Assembly: GCA_002841625.1 (NCBI GenBank)
Contig: PHAG01000009.1
Coordinates: 359,053-423,052 of the forward strand
Reading direction: 5' to 3'
DNA length: 64,000 nt
Origin: Firmicutes bacterium HGW-Firmicutes-1
GTDB lineage: Bacteria; Bacillota; Clostridia; Lachnospirales; Vallitaleaceae
Of the stretch, positions 61,218-64,000 are shown piece by piece (the stretch's first letter is position 1; every line of letters begins with the position of its first letter). The notes beneath the pieces are model-generated. The model was given only the letters and a program-made list of their open reading frames with translations. It ran no database searches and was not told the DNA's origin. The translations under genes were made by a program, and so were the position numbers.

Positions 61218-63515
61218 ATGTATAAAAAAGCTTTTTATATTTATATTAATTTGATTCTATTGTTGGTGATAACAGTTTTATTTACCTATATATTTATTCG
61301 ATCAGAGTTTTCTGCACAAAATGATGAGATCTTAATTTTAGATCAATTCAAAGTCAATGGTGTTGAAGATGAATTAAAATATAGAAACCTTACGCAGGAA
61401 AGTGAAAAATTCAATGTAATCGAAACTACCTTTGAGAAAAGTGAATTAGAAAACATAAATGGAAGTCTGGAGTTATTGATTCCCAAGTTATCAGCCAATT
61501 GGTATAAGGTTAAAATGAATGATGTTTTAATCGGTTCTGTTGGTAACGATAAAACAAATGCAAGTTCCATCTGGAATGCAATTCATACTTTTACATTTGA
61601 TAAATCACAAATAAAAGATTTGAATACCGTCACAATTGAAGCATATTCTGATTATAAATTTGGGAAATCAGTGCTACCTATCGTGATAACCAATTCCGAA
61701 AGTAGTTATAAAATTATAATGTTTTTAAGATTATTTCTTACGGATTTTAATTATGTCTTATTAGGCATTCTTTTTGCAATTTCATTGTATATATTGTTCT
61801 TGATGTCCACTACAACAGAACTTAGAAACTTTGAACGTTTAATACCAGTTGGTGTTTTATTATTGAGTATCAATATTCTTGATTATACTCCAATCTATTA
61901 TATGCCCTTTTCTCTTTTAACCTTTAGAAAACTTGTTTTTCTTTGCTTATATTTGGCGACAGCCTGTATTTCTTTTGGATTTAGTTATGCTTATAAGAAA
62001 AAACTGTTGAAAATACTGGGTATTTTATTGGTTTTGAGTATACTCATTGCAATTGTTTTTTCACCAGATATGATTACATTTAAAAAGTTTTATGTATGGA
62101 TAAATCTTGGATTGATGGTAAATGTAATAGGTTGGATCATTGTTGCACTTCAGGATATTAAAACCAATAAATATCAATCGCTACTAATCAGTGTAGCAGG
62201 TTTTTCTGTTATTGTTCCGGGTATTTATGAGATTATACTTTTGATTTTAGGCATAGATCCTGTATTAAAGATTAGTATTTATGGTATGTTAAGTTGCGCG
62301 GTAGGATTGTTAATATTATCTTTCTATAAATATTTTAATTATCAAAAAAATATTTACACCCAAAGTATATTACTTGAAAAAGAAAAAGAGCTCTTAGGTA
62401 AAACCTTGATCACAGATGAGCTTACAAATATGTATAACCATCGCTACTTTCACGAGCAGTACAGTAAAATTATTGAGAATACGAATAATAGCTTTAGTCT
62501 TTTGTATATTGATATTGATAAATTTACTTTAATAAACGAAAAATTCGGTTATTCAATTGGAGATGAAGTGATTAAGGAAATTAGTTGTATACTTCAATCG
62601 AAATTTACCGATAAATTGAAGCTGTTTAGATATGTAGGGGATAACTTTATAGCGATTATGGACTCAACAGAGGAAGAAGAAATTATCAGATTTGCAGATT
62701 CTATTCGACTCCCTGTCATTGAATCAGAAACCTTAAAAAAATGTGCGGGGTTTTTTCCTGCAACGATATCTATTGGGATTTCAAGATTTCCAGAAGATGC
62801 ATTTGATTTAAGAATGCTCATATATTGTTCTGAAAAAGCAGCTCGCTTCGCTAAAATGACAGGTGGAAATAAAGTGAATTTATTTAATACTAGTCTTATT
62901 TCTTTGATGGATCAAGAAAAAGATTCTATTAAGAAAGGTATGCTCACTGATTTTGTATGTACCTTTGCATCAGCAATTGATTTAAAAGATTGTTACACAG
63001 GTAAGCATTCAGAAGAAGTATGTAGATTATCCATGCTCATCGCCGAAAAGCTTGGATTAAATGAAAATGAAAAACATGATTTAATGATAGGTGGAATGCT
63101 CCATGATATTGGAAAACTAGGTGTTCCAGACTCCATTATTTTAAAAGATGGCCCACTCAATAATGAAGAATATTCAATCATTAAAAATCATCCTATTTAT
63201 GGATATGACATGATAAAACAATTTATCCAAGATAAAAAGATGCTTTCTTGTATTAGGAGTCATCATGAACGTTATGATGGGAGAGGCTACCCCGATCGCT
63301 TATCAGGCACTGAAATTCCGCTATTAGCAAGAATTATAACAGTAGCAGACTCTTATCATGCCATGGTATCAAATCGACCTTATCGTAAATCTTTATCTAA
63401 GGAAATAGCTATTTTAGAGTTAATAAAGAATAAGGGGACTCAGTTTGACCCTAAAATCGTCGATATTATGGTTGAGGCCGTATTAATAGAACCAAGGGTA
63501 GAGCAAGTGGGATAG
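61218..63515 (+). CDS. Membrane cyclic-di-GMP phosphodiesterase: 7TM sensor, degenerate GGDEF, HD-GYP
   Basis: The 765-aa protein has TM1 (~8-28) and an extracytoplasmic beta-rich segment (~35-165). A block of about seven helices (~168-385) follows, as in 7TMR-DISM receptors. The GGDEF domain (~398-560) has the expected IDIDKFTLINEKFGYSIGDEV metal block, but its active loop is VGDNF (473-477). This should abolish diguanylate cyclase activity. The HD-GYP domain has HDIGK (629-633) and HHERYDGRGYP (682-692), all catalytic residues intact. It should hydrolyse c-di-GMP in response to an external signal. GGAGG lies upstream; single gene. Confidence 0.9.
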   Translation: MYKKAFYIYINLILLLVITVLFTYIFIRSEFSAQNDEILILDQFKVNGVEDELKYRNLTQESEKFNVIETTFEKSELENINGSLELLIPKLSANWYKVKMNDVLIGSVGNDKTNASSIWNAIHTFTFDKSQIKDLNTVTIEAYSDYKFGKSVLPIVITNSESSYKIIMFLRLFLTDFNYVLLGILFAISLYILFLMSTTTELRNFERLIPVGVLLLSINILDYTPIYYMPFSLLTFRKLVFLCLYLATACISFGFSYAYKKKLLKILGILLVLSILIAIVFSPDMITFKKFYVWINLGLMVNVIGWIIVALQDIKTNKYQSLLISVAGFSVIVPGIYEIILLILGIDPVLKISIYGMLSCAVGLLILSFYKYFNYQKNIYTQSILLEKEKELLGKTLITDELTNMYNHRYFHEQYSKIIENTNNSFSLLYIDIDKFTLINEKFGYSIGDEVIKEISCILQSKFTDKLKLFRYVGDNFIAIMDSTEEEEIIRFADSIRLPVIESETLKKCAGFFPATISIGISRFPEDAFDLRMLIYCSEKAARFAKMTGGNKVNLFNTSLISLMDQEKDSIKKGMLTDFVCTFASAIDLKDCYTGKHSEEVCRLSMLIAEKLGLNENEKHDLMIGGMLHDIGKLGVPDSIILKDGPLNNEEYSIIKNHPIYGYDMIKQFIQDKKMLSCIRSHHERYDGRGYPDRLSGTEIPLLARIITVADSYHAMVSNRPYRKSLSKEIAILELIKNKGTQFDPKIVDIMVEAVLIEPRVEQVG

Positions 63516-63562
63516 AATCATAAATTATAAAAGTATTTTCCTTTGTTAGCGCTTTTTGTCCT

Positions 63563-63634
63563 AAATAAATCCAAAACATAAGCACCTGTTATAGTTGGTG
63601 ATAAGACGGTCGACAAAAGCATTTTTTCTGATAG
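63563..63634 (+). repeat. Direct repeat, copy 1 of 2 at the right edge
   Basis: AATAAATCCAAAACATAAGC, then ACC-x-GTTATAGTTGGTG (a short hairpin), then GTCGA-Y-AAAAGCATTTTTTC and TGATA. The same ordered blocks recur at 63929-63998. Confidence 0.85.
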
Positions 63635-63748
63635 GTGTATAGATTATTGGCAGCAAGTGTTCATTTTTCTGGCCTTACCCTTTGGCCGGTCGGGCGAAAA
63701 ATGAACACTTGCTGCCTTACATAATCATCTAGAAGAAAAAATGCTTTT
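63615..63748. repeat. MITE-like long imperfect palindrome
   Basis: Outer arms AAAAGCATTTTTTCT (63615-63629) and AGAAAAAATGCTTTT (63734-63748) are perfect reverse complements. Inner arms 63649-63669 and 63696-63716 are a perfect 21-bp inverted repeat (GGCAGCAAGTG...). The loop contains GGCC twice. There is no coding capacity, so it behaves like a small non-autonomous mobile element. Confidence 0.75.
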
Positions 63749-63928
63749 CTCTCTATTTCTATAATTGAGTGGTTATTACCGCGATGTTAATATTCATAAG
63801 GGTAAATAAAACCATTGATTTGAAATGAGACATAATCACAAATGATATACAAGGACATTATCATAAATGGTTCATAAAATAAACAGTGTTTATAAAAACA
63901 ATATGTCAATTATTTGTGAAAATGTCCC

Positions 63929-63998
63929 AATAAATCCAAAACATAAGCACCAGTTATAGTTGGTGCGCTGACTGTCGATAAAAGCATTTTTTCTGATA
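63929..63998 (+). repeat. Direct repeat, copy 2 of 2 at the right edge (may continue beyond window)
   Basis: Partner of 63563-63634. The window ends two bases after it, so a second palindrome could follow outside. The 63749-63928 interval between them shows no gene. Confidence 0.85.
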
Positions 63999-64000
63999 AG

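Noticed and set aside
1..64000. tRNA or rRNA genes
   Set aside because: I saw no cloverleaf with TTCGA-type loops or ribosomal signatures in any spacer; a tRNA search program would settle this.

Overview
The window is low-GC (AT-rich) DNA from an anaerobic, Gram-positive-type clostridium. The evidence is the [FeFe]-hydrogenase maturase HydE, a Re-citrate synthase/isocitrate dehydrogenase/aconitase cluster of the Clostridium kluyveri type, S-layer-homology (SLH) wall proteins, strong AGGAGG-type ribosome binding sites, and GTG/TTG starts. I cannot assign a genus from sequence alone; a Lachnospirales-like clostridium is a guess.

Layout. 1-5.4 kb is accessory and partly decayed: a surface protein cut by the window edge (peptidoglycan-binding domain, leucine-rich repeats, transglutaminase), IS66 remnants, a WG-repeat protein flanked by direct repeats, and scraps of an RHS gene. 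5.4-28 kb is mostly ordinary genome: a DEAD-box helicase, SLH and peptidoglycan-hydrolase genes, hydE, a GNAT/uridine kinase/TtcA group, an ADP-forming acyl-CoA synthetase, an EamA exporter, leuS, a MATE pump, a VanY-like peptidase, a thioesterase and the agmatine-to-putrescine pair aguA-aguB. 28-30 kb holds small proteins of unknown function, including a glycine-rich hydrophobic miniprotein and a protein made of 21-residue repeats (NGTTVPSSWHGTPP type).

31-45.4 kb is the most striking part: two giant secreted proteins 12 bp apart, an RCC1/Ig/FN3 protein (1730 aa) and a subtilisin-RHS fusion (2801 aa) with a distinct C-terminal tip. A membrane-anchored candidate immunity protein follows. Next come a truncated group II intron, an orphan toxin-tip-like reading frame, a PQQ-propeller fragment, a small membrane protein and a comM pseudogene. 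This looks like a polymorphic-toxin locus with displaced cassettes.

48.7-54.5 kb has an SLH-anchored M23 peptidase, a second tryptophan/proline repeat protein that shares a conserved upstream region with the first, a group II intron 3' remnant, an AprX-like subtilase and a second glycine-rich miniprotein. 54.8-61 kb encodes citrate to 2-oxoglutarate synthesis (Re-citrate synthase, isocitrate dehydrogenase, GntR regulator, aconitase). A candidate GntR operator overlaps the promoter. The window ends with a membrane GGDEF/HD-GYP protein and a cluster of MITE-like palindromic repeats, related copies of which lie near 51.6 kb.
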